Source: Sphaerochaeta associata
GTDB taxonomy: Bacteria > Spirochaetota > Spirochaetia > Sphaerochaetales > Sphaerochaetaceae
NCBI RefSeq assembly: GCF_022869165.1
Contig: NZ_CP094929.1
Location: 2,108,001 to 2,172,000, forward strand
DNA length: 64,000 nucleotides
Direction of reading: 5' to 3'
Part shown: piece by piece, positions 53,107 through 61,424 of the stretch
How positions within the stretch are numbered: position 1 is the stretch's first letter
Layout of the letters: every line of letters starts with the position of its first letter
Position numbers and translations under genes: made by a program
Notes under the pieces: generated by a model
Databases searched by the model: none
Told to the model about the DNA's origin: nothing
Seen by the model: the letters and a program-made list of their open reading frames with translations, nothing else

Positions 53107-54312
53107 ATGTACGATGTAATCATCATTGGAGGAGGAGCTGCAGGGCTCTTCGCCGCAGCAAACCTCAAGACGGAACACGCAATCCTGCTTGATCACTCAC
53201 ACGAAGTGGGTATAAAGCTGTTGATCACTGGAAGTGGTCAGTGCAATCTTACCAACACCCTGCCTGTCGAGGCTTTCCTCTCTCATTTCGGGAACAAGCA
53301 ACAACGCAACTTCCTCCTGCCGGCCTTGCAAAATCTCACTACTAAAATTCTGTATGAGTGGTTTGAGCAAAGAGGGTTTCCCCTGATTGTCCGTGCAGAT
53401 GGCAAGGTGTTCCCCAAGAGCCTCGACGCCCACGACGTACGTGACTTCCTGGTCAGCCATTCCATGGCACACATCCGCACCAATATGCAAATCACAGCCA
53501 TTACAGCCTTGCATCCGGGATTCAGGATAACCACCACCGATGCAGCCTATGATACACGAAACCTCATCATCGCCACCGGTGGGATGAGTTATCCACGAAC
53601 CGGCAGTGATGGAAGCGGGTATGACTTGGCCAAGACACTCGGACACAGCATAGTGCCGCCAAAACCGGCCTTGGTTGCCCTCAGCATCGAGGAGTATCCA
53701 TTCAAACACCTGGCAGGAAACTCTGTCCGCGATGCTTGGGTATCCTTGTATCACAACGAGGAAAAAGCCGCGTATGAACAGAGAAAGGGCGATGTGCTGT
53801 TTACCCATGACGGGCTCTCAGGCCCTGCTATTCTCAGCTGCTCACGCTTTGTCAGGAAACAGGATGTGATCAGGCTGTCTCTCATTGGAGGTGCGAACCA
53901 CCACGAAGCTGAAGAAATCCTGCTTCGGGCTCTCAGCGCTCCGAAGAAACTCATAACCACAGCACTGAAGGAGACCGGGATAATTTCCAGCCTTGCCCAA
54001 ACGCTGGTCGATATGGCAGGCATTGAAAGAGATACAACCACAGCAACCCTGGATAAAACAAAGCGAAAAGCCTTGGCTAATCTGGTAAGCGCCCTGCCCC
54101 TGCGGGTGTCCGGATCGAAAGGATTTCAATCGGCAATGGTTACCAGCGGAGGAGTCGCTCTTTCAGAAGTCAACCGAAAAAGCATGGAGTCGAACCTCAA
54201 TGAAGGGCTCTTCTTCTGCGGCGAGATGCTCGATTATGATGGGGAAAGCGGCGGGTATAACCTGCAGGCAGCCTTTTCGACTGCATATCTTGCAGTGCAG
54301 CATATACGGTAG
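53107..54312 (+). CDS. HI0933/YhiN-family FAD-dependent oxidoreductase
   Basis: This 401-aa flavoprotein opens directly with the FAD-binding MYDVIIIGGGAAGLFAAANL. It then shows KLLITGSGQCNLTN, the second family signature, LIIATGGMSYPRTGSDGSGYDLAK, and a C-terminal GVALSEVNRKSMESNLNEGLFFCGEMLDYDGESGGYNLQ. These mark the HI0933-like (BaiN-type) family, whose physiological substrate is mostly unknown. The ATG has no Shine-Dalgarno, and the FAD loop begins at residue 3, so this start is secure. It is followed after 9 bases by a VOC gene. Confidence 0.9.
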   Translation: MYDVIIIGGGAAGLFAAANLKTEHAILLDHSHEVGIKLLITGSGQCNLTNTLPVEAFLSHFGNKQQRNFLLPALQNLTTKILYEWFEQRGFPLIVRADGKVFPKSLDAHDVRDFLVSHSMAHIRTNMQITAITALHPGFRITTTDAAYDTRNLIIATGGMSYPRTGSDGSGYDLAKTLGHSIVPPKPALVALSIEEYPFKHLAGNSVRDAWVSLYHNEEKAAYEQRKGDVLFTHDGLSGPAILSCSRFVRKQDVIRLSLIGGANHHEAEEILLRALSAPKKLITTALKETGIISSLAQTLVDMAGIERDTTTATLDKTKRKALANLVSALPLRVSGSKGFQSAMVTSGGVALSEVNRKSMESNLNEGLFFCGEMLDYDGESGGYNLQAAFSTAYLAVQHIR

Positions 54313-54321
54313 GAGGATACC

Positions 54322-54684
54322 ATGGAATTCTTATGGGCAACGATTACAGTTCGCAACATGAAAGAAAGCTTGGAGTTTTACCAGGAAATAGTAGGCCTTT
54401 CACTGAACAGGCGGGTACAGAGTAATGAAACCACCGAACTAGCCTTCCTCGGTGACGGACAAACACAGATCGAGCTGATCCATCACAGTGGCAGGCAGGC
54501 GCCGGAGACGGGCAAGGGCATCAGTCTGGGGTTTGCCGTTGAGGATCTTGAACTGATGATGGAAAAAATCAAGGAGAAGGGTCTGACGATGTATGATGGA
54601 CCCTTCGCTCCCAATCCCCATGTGCGATTCTTTTACGTCCTCGATCCCAACGGTTTGAAAATCCAATTCGTTGAACAACGCTGA
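54322..54684 (+). CDS. VOC-superfamily (glyoxalase/dioxygenase fold) protein
   Basis: 120 aa with the two beta-alpha-beta-beta-beta halves: WATITVRNMKESLEFYQEIVGL and ISLGFAVEDLELMMEKIKEKG, ending FFYVLDPNGLKIQFVE. A glyoxalase I-like role is possible, but residues alone do not fix the reaction. It has AGGAGG 6 bases upstream, forms a pair with the flavoprotein gene and ends before a terminator. Confidence 0.85.
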   Translation: MEFLWATITVRNMKESLEFYQEIVGLSLNRRVQSNETTELAFLGDGQTQIELIHHSGRQAPETGKGISLGFAVEDLELMMEKIKEKGLTMYDGPFAPNPHVRFFYVLDPNGLKIQFVEQR

Positions 54685-54692
54685 AAAACAGT

Positions 54693-54722
54693 GAGCCGGG
54701 ATTTCTCCCGGCTCGTTTCATA
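54693..54722. terminator. Bidirectional terminator between the VOC gene and ygeW
   Basis: GAGCCGGG (54693-54700) pairs with CCCGGCTC (54707-54714). GTTTCAT follows on the plus strand; TTTTT follows within five bases on the minus strand. Confidence 0.7.
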
Positions 54723-54742
54723 CAGACTCAGCAGCAACTGAC

Positions 54743-55942
54743 TTATTTGATTCTCTTCACTGCAGATTCAAGCAGCTCATCCAGCTTTGCAGAGGGGTTC
54801 TGGAACTTGGAGAGGAAGATCATGGAAGCAATGATGTACGGCTTGAAACTGGCTTCCTTGTAGAGGGGCACCAGATAACGGTCGAACACAGAAGCCTCTA
54901 CCTCGCCTTCCTTGCAGGAAACACCGGTGATGTCGGCAGGCAGGCAGTGCATGTACAGGGCCTTTCCTTCCTTGGTCAACTTCATCAAGTCTTCAGTGCA
55001 GGTCCATTCCTTGAATTTGGCATTGTTGGCAAGACAGGTCTTCTCAAGAGCCTTCAGGGCATCCTGATCCCCATGCTCGACAATCTTGGTTCTCTCTTCC
55101 ATCACGGCAAAAGGAGCCCAGCTCTTCGGATAGACAATATCGGCATCCTTGAAAGCTTCAGCCATGGAATCGACACGCTTGTAGGAACCACCGCTCTTCT
55201 TTGCGTTCTCCTTGGCGACTTCCTCGATCTCAGGCATTACATTGTACCCCTCGGGGTGTGCAAGCACGACATCCATGCCAAAACGGGTGAACAGGCCGAT
55301 GATTCCCTGGGGAACGGAAAGCGGCTTGCCGTAGGAGGGGCTGTAAGCCCAGGTCATGGCAATCTTCTTGCCCTTGAGGTTCTCGACTCCACCGAAATGA
55401 TTGATGACATGCAGCATGTCTGCCATGCTCTGGGTCGGGTGATCGATATCGCACTGGAGGTTCACCAAGGTGGGTCTCTGCTCAAGAACGCCGTCGTCAT
55501 AACCATCCTGAACAGCCTCGGCAACAGTCTTCATGTAGGTATAGCCCTTGCCGATATACATATCGTCGCGGATACCGATGACGTCGGCCATAAAACTGAC
55601 CATATTGGCGGTCTCGCGAACCGTCTCACCGTGGGCGATCTGGCTGGTCTTCTCGTCAAGGTCCTGAACCTCGAGACCAAGGAGATTACAGGCACTGGCG
55701 AAACTGAAACGTGTTCTGGTGGAGTTATCGCGGAATACGGAGATTCCAAGGCCACTATCAAACACTTTGGTGGAAATGTTGTTCTCGCGCATGGCACGCA
55801 GAACTTCAGCTACCTGGAATACAGCAGCAATTTCGTCATCGGACTCCTTCCAAGTATGGAAAAAGTCATTGAGATACATGTTGTCGGTTTTGAGGGTCTT
55901 AAGCTCCTCAATCATCTTCTTAATAGTGGCTTTGTCCTTCAT
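54743..55942 (-). CDS. ygeW: YgeW-type knotted carbamoyltransferase
   Basis: This 399-aa member of the aspartate/ornithine transcarbamylase fold belongs to the knotted YgeW branch, with the carbamoyl-phosphate loop FRDNSTRTRFSFASA, the family insertion YIGKGYTYMKTVAEAVQDGYDDG, and HCLPAD near the C-terminus. Its acceptor is not settled; in E. coli it belongs to the purine-degradation/selenium-linked cluster, and its reverse action could capture carbamoyl phosphate for ATP. ATG 55942 has GGAGG 9 bases upstream. A strong terminator separates it from xdhD, so its expression may be attenuated. Confidence 0.92.
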   Translation of the reverse strand: MKDKATIKKMIEELKTLKTDNMYLNDFFHTWKESDDEIAAVFQVAEVLRAMRENNISTKVFDSGLGISVFRDNSTRTRFSFASACNLLGLEVQDLDEKTSQIAHGETVRETANMVSFMADVIGIRDDMYIGKGYTYMKTVAEAVQDGYDDGVLEQRPTLVNLQCDIDHPTQSMADMLHVINHFGGVENLKGKKIAMTWAYSPSYGKPLSVPQGIIGLFTRFGMDVVLAHPEGYNVMPEIEEVAKENAKKSGGSYKRVDSMAEAFKDADIVYPKSWAPFAVMEERTKIVEHGDQDALKALEKTCLANNAKFKEWTCTEDLMKLTKEGKALYMHCLPADITGVSCKEGEVEASVFDRYLVPLYKEASFKPYIIASMIFLSKFQNPSAKLDELLESAVKRIK

Positions 55943-55967
55943 GTTGTGGAACCTCCATTGGTTTTGT

Positions 55968-56020
55968 TCAAAAAAAAATCCAGACAATGGCACTATACCA
56001 TGACGGAGTGCCGTTGTCTA
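55968..56020 (-). terminator. Strong terminator or attenuator between xdhD and ygeW
   Basis: On the minus strand AGACAACGGCACT pairs with AGTGCCATTGTCT (56007-56019 with 55982-55994, one mismatch), followed by T9 at 55970-55978. No promoter is evident between it and ygeW, so ygeW probably depends on read-through. Confidence 0.85.
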
Positions 56021-56052
56021 GATTTAATGTTGCAGTTTGTTGCAAGAATCCT

Positions 56053-58932
56053 CTAGATTCTTCCCATCTCCTTCAGGATTTTCTCCGGTGTAAAGGGCCA
56101 GTTCCGCATCCAAACACCCACAGCATCATGGATGGCGATGGCAATGGCGGGAGCCGCCCCGTTGGTTGCAATCTCACTGATGGATTTGGCTCCGTAAGGG
56201 CCGACCTCATCATTGATGTCGATCAAGACTGCCTTGAAATCCTCCGGCTTCTCACTGATCATGGGTACCCCGTAATCGCTGAGCGTCGGATTGAGACAGA
56301 CACCGTTCTCATCCAGGATCATCTGCTCATACAGCGTATGACCGATGGATTTGAGAACAGCACCATACATCTGGCAGAGTGCAAGTTCCGGGTTGATCGG
56401 AGTGCCTGCATCCTGCAGTGCATAGAATTTCTGCACCTTTATTTGTCCGGTGCGTACATTCACGGCGACCTGGGCAAAGTGAGCACCGTAGGGGATGGAG
56501 TTGTGGTTTGTGGTGAAGGAAGCCTTACCCATAACCTGTCCACGGCCTGTACCGGTGAGTGCATCATGACTGAGCTTTGCGTAGCTGAGCGTCTTGCCGG
56601 TCTTGGTGCTGTACACCTCCCCGGGAGCTCGAAGCACCAAATCCTCGACGCTTTCCTGCATCTGATATGCAGCTTCATCAAGGAGATTGTTCTTCAAGTC
56701 CTGGGCGGCCTTGTAGGATGCTCCGCCGCTGAAGTAGGTCCCGCTGGAAGCATAGGCTCCGGTGTCGAACGTACAGCTGTCGGTATCACCGCTGGTGACG
56801 GTCACCTTGTCGAGGGGAACACAGAAGGCCTCGCTGATCATCTTTGCACTGATGGTATCCAAACCGGTTCCAAGGTCTGCACCACCGCTGAAAATCTGGA
56901 AGGTGCCATCGGTGAGCAGTTTCGCCCATGCGTTGGAGTGGTCGAGTCCGGGAAGTCCGCTTCCCTGCTGGATCATGGCAAATCCCTTGCCGATTTTCCA
57001 ATCAGGATCGTCGGAAGTCTCCTTTTTGCCCCATCCAATCATCTCGGCACCCTTGACCAGGGCTTCGTCAAGACCACACGAACCGACCGGCACGACATTG
57101 CCTTCCCTTCCCTCTCCGAGGCCCTTGAGAATTTCAAGCATATAGCCTGGTTCGACCTTGTTCTTCATCGCCATCTCGTAGTAATCAACACCCAATTGTT
57201 CGGCAAGCTCTGCCATGCATGTCATCAGCGCATAACTGCCCTTGGGAGCACCGTAGCCCTGATAGGCTCCGGTAGGAGCGATATTTGTATAGTAGGTAAT
57301 GACATCGAACTTCATGTTGTCGACTTTCAGCAGCGGCAGGGTCTTGGAGCATGCATTCATCGGCACGGTCAGGCAGTGGTTGCCGTAAGGACCGGTGTTG
57401 GCACGCACGTCCATATAGACGGCGGTAATCGTTCCATCCTTCTTGCCGCCCATCTTCACCGTCACACGCATAGGGTGACGGGTGGAGTTGGCGATGAACT
57501 CCTCTTCGCGGGTATTGCGATAGAGAACAGGCTTGCCCGTAATCCAAGTTGCATAGCCGACCAAATCCTCGACCAGGATATCCTGCTTGCTGCCGTATCC
57601 GCCACCGACACGCTCCTTGATGACGCGGATCTTGTTCTCGGGAATCTGGCATACCCATGCAACGATACGCCGCACGTGATAGGGAACCTGGGTGGAAGCA
57701 TGAAGCACCAACCTTCCACCGTCGATCTTGGCATAACAGATATGCGGCTCGAGGGGTGTACATTGGATTTGGCTGGTCTGATACGCCCGTTCAACAACCA
57801 CATCCGCTTCCTTGAATCCCTTCTCTACATCACCAATCTGGCCATGGGCGGCACTGGCGATGTTGCGCCTGATATCACTATGCAGGGGGAACTGATAAAT
57901 TACCTTCCCATCCCTTGGATCGGCTTTCTTGTTGTACTCGTCCAAATCCTTGGGAGCTCCTGCGCGATACTCGACAATGCCGTTGTGAATCAGGGGAGCG
58001 CCCTCTTCCATCGCCTCCTCAACGGTCAGCACGGGTTTGAGAACTTCATACTCCACCTTGATTGCATCGCGGGCGGCTCTGGCCTGCTCTTCGGTCTCGG
58101 CCACGATGGCCGCCACCCGGTCCCCGACGTGGCGGACCTTGCGGTTGAAAAGCCTGCGGTCGTGCGGACTTGGTTCAGGATTTCCCTGACCCGCCTGCAT
58201 GTAGAAGACATCAGGACAATTTTCGTGGGTGATGATAGAAACTACGCCATCCATCTTCAGAGCTTCACAGGTGTCGATCTTGGTGATGTATGCATGAGCA
58301 TAGGGGCTGCGCAGCAACACCATTGCATGATATCCGGGAAGCACCCTGTCCTCGACAAAACTCGGCTCGCCGGCTACCAGCTGCGGACCGTCCACCTTAG
58401 ATTTGGGTTTGCCGACATAGGTAAGCTCCTCTCGGAAGGATGGGGAGATTTCACTCTTGTAGGAACCGGTCTGCATCCGCTCGACAGCCAGCTTGACCGC
58501 CAGGTAGTAGTGTTCATACCCAGTATCGCGAATGAAAATTCCGCTGAGCACCTCATCGATCTGTGCCTTGGAAGGATTATCCACCCTCTCAAGCAACCAG
58601 GTGAGTAACAAGGCGGCTGCCGGTGCATTGTAGGCGCTCTGCACCACACCTGCATCGATCATGGCCTGTTGGACGATGTTGAGGTTCCTGCTCGTTCCCA
58701 GGCCTTCAGCGGTGCGGATGTCCGCCCCGTCTGCCTGTAGAGCCAGCATAAGGTTGGCATACACCGGGACATCATCAACAATGACGGTATCACTTCCTGC
58801 AAACCCCTCTCGGTCGTCGCTGTCGCGTACGCTGTTATACCCGAGGCGAACGAGGACCGAACGCAGTGACTCATTAACCTCACAGGTTGTTGTATGCTTT
58901 TTTCCGTTTACGGTAAAGACTACCTTGTTCAT
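56053..58932 (-). CDS. xdhD: Xanthine dehydrogenase family molybdenum hydroxylase (XdhD type) with cysteine-free ferredoxin-like N-domain
   Basis: 959 aa. Residues 1-150 are the [2Fe-2S] ferredoxin-like domain, but the ligand Cys are gone: VRDSDDREGFAGSDTV and QSAYNAPA stand where C-motifs should be, and only Cys17 remains. Residues 180 onward are the molybdopterin-binding subunit: RERVGGGYGSKQDI, YQGYGAPKGSYALM, GGADLGTGLDT and GAKSISEIATNGAAPA, with the catalytic Glu of the last motif. The E. coli XdhD has the same feature as I recall. A selenium-dependent purine hydroxylase is likely (hypoxanthine or xanthine). It starts with GGGAGG and overlaps ygfM as ATGA. Confidence 0.9.
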   Translation of the reverse strand: MNKVVFTVNGKKHTTTCEVNESLRSVLVRLGYNSVRDSDDREGFAGSDTVIVDDVPVYANLMLALQADGADIRTAEGLGTSRNLNIVQQAMIDAGVVQSAYNAPAAALLLTWLLERVDNPSKAQIDEVLSGIFIRDTGYEHYYLAVKLAVERMQTGSYKSEISPSFREELTYVGKPKSKVDGPQLVAGEPSFVEDRVLPGYHAMVLLRSPYAHAYITKIDTCEALKMDGVVSIITHENCPDVFYMQAGQGNPEPSPHDRRLFNRKVRHVGDRVAAIVAETEEQARAARDAIKVEYEVLKPVLTVEEAMEEGAPLIHNGIVEYRAGAPKDLDEYNKKADPRDGKVIYQFPLHSDIRRNIASAAHGQIGDVEKGFKEADVVVERAYQTSQIQCTPLEPHICYAKIDGGRLVLHASTQVPYHVRRIVAWVCQIPENKIRVIKERVGGGYGSKQDILVEDLVGYATWITGKPVLYRNTREEEFIANSTRHPMRVTVKMGGKKDGTITAVYMDVRANTGPYGNHCLTVPMNACSKTLPLLKVDNMKFDVITYYTNIAPTGAYQGYGAPKGSYALMTCMAELAEQLGVDYYEMAMKNKVEPGYMLEILKGLGEGREGNVVPVGSCGLDEALVKGAEMIGWGKKETSDDPDWKIGKGFAMIQQGSGLPGLDHSNAWAKLLTDGTFQIFSGGADLGTGLDTISAKMISEAFCVPLDKVTVTSGDTDSCTFDTGAYASSGTYFSGGASYKAAQDLKNNLLDEAAYQMQESVEDLVLRAPGEVYSTKTGKTLSYAKLSHDALTGTGRGQVMGKASFTTNHNSIPYGAHFAQVAVNVRTGQIKVQKFYALQDAGTPINPELALCQMYGAVLKSIGHTLYEQMILDENGVCLNPTLSDYGVPMISEKPEDFKAVLIDINDEVGPYGAKSISEIATNGAAPAIAIAIHDAVGVWMRNWPFTPEKILKEMGRI

Positions 58933-59762
58933 TTTACGCCTCCCTTCAGAAACTCGGCAAAGAGCTGGCCGATGCCTTCACTGGCGATATAGCGCTTGTA
59001 ATCTGCGCTGCCGATGCTGTCATCACCAGCTTTAAGGGCGTGCTGCACAGCCAGTTGGACATCTTCGCGGGTTGTCAATTCGCCGTTCTCGATGGCATTC
59101 TCTACGTTGCTGAGCCGCTGAACGCCGCTTCCGTGTACTGCGGCGAACACCCGTACATGGTCGATGACCTGCTCGCTGTTCAGGGTCGCCCCGAAGCCCA
59201 CATGCACCGCACTGCGGTTCTGTACACTGGTGGCATACCTTTTGGAACCGACGAACCGGATATCCTTGGAGAGACTTACCGCCAGCAACAGCGTGCCGCT
59301 GAACTGCTGATGATAGGTATGGTATTCCCTGATGGGGATGTTGTCCTCGCTGTACGCACCGCCTTCGGTAAGGTTGGCTGTCAGCAATCGGCAGCGTGAG
59401 GCAAGCAAAGCCGGCGCGAGATAGGAGTGGTCGCTCATCAGGGCAAGGTTGCCGCCGATGGTGGCCATGTTTCTGCGGGTGAAAGAACCACAGGTCGATG
59501 CTGCGTCCTTGAGCCACTGGGGAATAAGATCCGATTCGATCAGTTGTTGCAGTGTAACCATGCTGCCGATACGGATGGTTGAACCTTCGTCGGTAATGGT
59601 ATCCAAGCCTAGCTTCGCCAGGCTGATGGCACACTTTACCTCGACAGTGGAATTGAGCCTATTGATCTCCGTTCCTCCGGCGTACCATACACTCTTCACT
59701 TTATTACGCTTCAGTCTGAGGGCTTCCTCGGTATCCGTAGCAATGAGAAATTCCTGAATCAT
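58929..59762 (-). CDS. ygfM: FAD-binding subunit of a molybdenum hydroxylase (YgfM type)
   Basis: 277 aa, FAD_binding_5 family. VKSVWYAGGTEINRL is the FAD loop, followed by GSMVTLQQLIES, AASTCGSFTRRNMATIGGNLAL and a C-terminal CO-dehydrogenase-flavoprotein-like domain. It would pass electrons from XdhD. ATG 59762 overlaps the upstream aminohydrolase stop as ATGA and its own stop overlaps xdhD's start, so all three genes are translationally linked. Confidence 0.9.
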   Translation of the reverse strand: MIQEFLIATDTEEALRLKRNKVKSVWYAGGTEINRLNSTVEVKCAISLAKLGLDTITDEGSTIRIGSMVTLQQLIESDLIPQWLKDAASTCGSFTRRNMATIGGNLALMSDHSYLAPALLASRCRLLTANLTEGGAYSEDNIPIREYHTYHQQFSGTLLLAVSLSKDIRFVGSKRYATSVQNRSAVHVGFGATLNSEQVIDHVRVFAAVHGSGVQRLSNVENAIENGELTTREDVQLAVQHALKAGDDSIGSADYKRYIASEGIGQLFAEFLKGGVK

Positions 59763-61147
59763 ACAATCTCTCCTCTGGCAGCCATTTCCATCATCCGCTT
59801 GCTGATCGCATTCGCTTTCTGGGCAAGCTCCTGTTCGTCGAAGCCGACCAGCTGCCCGCGGTCGACTACAACCTTCCCATTGATGATCGTATAGTCGGTA
59901 TTGTGATTGGTTCCGCAGAAAAGCAGACTGGCCACCGGGTCGCTCTGGCTTCCTGCATACGGAAGTGTCGATACATCGAAAATTGCCAGGTCTGCAGCCC
60001 ATCCCTTCTCAAGTCTTCCGACCTTTCCAAAGTTGAGCAGTTTTGCTCCCCCCTCGGTTGCCATCGAGAAGGCCTGGCTTGCAGTAAGTGCGTCAGATCC
60101 GTAGCGGACGCGCTGCAGCAACATTGCCTGACGAACTTCCGCAAGCATGTCGGAACTGTCGTTGCTTGCACTGCCATCGACGGCAACAGCAACGTTGATC
60201 CCCATGCCAAGCATCTCCTTGACCCTGCAGATGCCGCTTCCCAATCTCATGTTGGAGGAAGGACAGTGTGCAATGTGAGTCTTGGTCTGTTGAAGAATCT
60301 TCAGTTCCTCGTCATTGAAGTGGATGCCATGGGCGTACCATACATCCTCACCGATAAGTCCGCACTCCTGCATCAAGGCGACCGGACGCATGCCGTACAT
60401 CTCCTGGCAGAAATCGGCTTCGTCGTATGTCTCGCAGAGGTGGGTATGGAGCCGCACCCCGTACTTGCGGCCAAGTGCTGCAGTCTCCTTCATCAAGCCC
60501 TTGGTTACGCTGAACGGACTGCAGGGGGCTAGTGCAATTTTATGCATGGCATCCGGGGCGTTGTCATGATAGGTCTTGATGCACCGCTCACTGTCCATAA
60601 GAATCTCATCTTCGGTCTGTACGACGCTATCGGGAGGCAGCCCTCCATCCTTTTTACTCAAGCTCATCGAGCCTCGGGTGGGACTGAAACGCATGCCAAG
60701 GGTATCGGCCGCTTCAAACTGCAGACCCATCAGATCCCCTTTGAATGAGCGGGGATAGAGGTAGTGATGATCGGTGGTAAGCGTGCAACCGGTCTTCATC
60801 AGCTCTGCCATAGCCAAGAGCGATGAATGATACACGGCGTCTTCGTCGACGTATTTCCAAACCTCATAGAGAAATTTCAGCCAATCAAAAAGCTTTGCAT
60901 TCTGCACAGCGGGATGGTTGCGGGTAAGCGTTTGGTAAAAATGGTGATGGGTGTTTACCAGGCCCGGGATGACCACATGCTTGGAACAATCAATCGTACG
61001 AACTTTCCCTATGGCTTGCAGGTTCCCGGTGGGAGCGATGGCCTCCACCTTGTTCCCAACAATCAAAAGGTCGGCACCATGATACTGGGGACCGTCGAAT
61101 GTGGGTTGGAGGCAGTAGATGTTTTTCAATAGAAGCGAGGAACTCAT
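59759..61147 (-). CDS. 8-oxoguanine deaminase-like aminohydrolase (AtzB/TrzN group)
   Basis: This 462-aa amidohydrolase has NTHHHFYQTLTRNHPAVQNAKLFDWL (metal His pair and substrate loop), TTDHHYLYPR, FSPTRGSMSLSKKDGGLPPDSVV, which is diagnostic of 8-oxoguanine deaminases, HTHLCET, HGIHFN and AVDGSASNDSSDM (catalytic Asp). It likely turns 8-oxoguanine into urate; guanine or a related purine is possible. It begins the tightly coupled trio with ygfM and xdhD. GGAG lies 10 bases before ATG 61147. A long structured leader precedes it. Confidence 0.78.
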   Translation of the reverse strand: MSSSLLLKNIYCLQPTFDGPQYHGADLLIVGNKVEAIAPTGNLQAIGKVRTIDCSKHVVIPGLVNTHHHFYQTLTRNHPAVQNAKLFDWLKFLYEVWKYVDEDAVYHSSLLAMAELMKTGCTLTTDHHYLYPRSFKGDLMGLQFEAADTLGMRFSPTRGSMSLSKKDGGLPPDSVVQTEDEILMDSERCIKTYHDNAPDAMHKIALAPCSPFSVTKGLMKETAALGRKYGVRLHTHLCETYDEADFCQEMYGMRPVALMQECGLIGEDVWYAHGIHFNDEELKILQQTKTHIAHCPSSNMRLGSGICRVKEMLGMGINVAVAVDGSASNDSSDMLAEVRQAMLLQRVRYGSDALTASQAFSMATEGGAKLLNFGKVGRLEKGWAADLAIFDVSTLPYAGSQSDPVASLLFCGTNHNTDYTIINGKVVVDRGQLVGFDEQELAQKANAISKRMMEMAARGEIV

Positions 61148-61424
61148 GCCTTCGAATCTCCTTTGATAGGCAGGATGCGGCTGTATCCAATGCTTTGTGA
61201 AACCATGGAGAGCCGATCATGCTGTTACTCGGCTTCGGCATGCGGGCGTTCCGCAAGGAAGGAGTGGAGAGTAAGGGGTCCAATCCACTACCTTGGTTCT
61301 CTCGATACCGCCACATCAGGCAGAGCCCCTTCTGCGTCTGAACGGCGTTCCCCATTGTCTCTTGTAAAATACAACGGAGAGACTCAAACTTCAATCAGCC
61401 ACAAGGTGCGTACCTTGTGGCTGT
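61148..61424 (-). ncRNA. Structured 5' leader of the 8-oxoguanine deaminase operon (candidate regulatory RNA)
   Basis: The 318-base gap 61148-61465 is full of inverted repeats and has no coding signal. In plus coordinates: AGCCGA/TCGGCT (61211-61216, 61229-61234); TGCGG/CCGCA (61241-61255); CAAGG and AGTGGA pairing with TCCACT and CCTTG (61254-61295); CGCC and GCAGA pairing with TCTGC and GGCG (61309-61347); GTCTC-TTGTA pairing with TACAA-GAGAC (61357-61383). A perfect 12-bp hairpin (61396-61423) lies at the predicted 5' end. It matches no riboswitch I recognise, so a purine- or cofactor-sensing role is inference. Confidence 0.5.

Noticed and set aside
55987-58608. 873-codon plus-strand open frame opposite xdhD
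   Set aside because: It is the antisense shadow of a G/C-ending coding gene. It has no Shine-Dalgarno, no domain-like sequence, and xdhD shows full family motifs on the other strand.
60990-61394. Open frame across the structured leader on the minus strand
   Set aside because: It has implausible amino-acid composition and lies in a different frame from the 8-oxoguanine deaminase, which has its own ribosome site at 61147.
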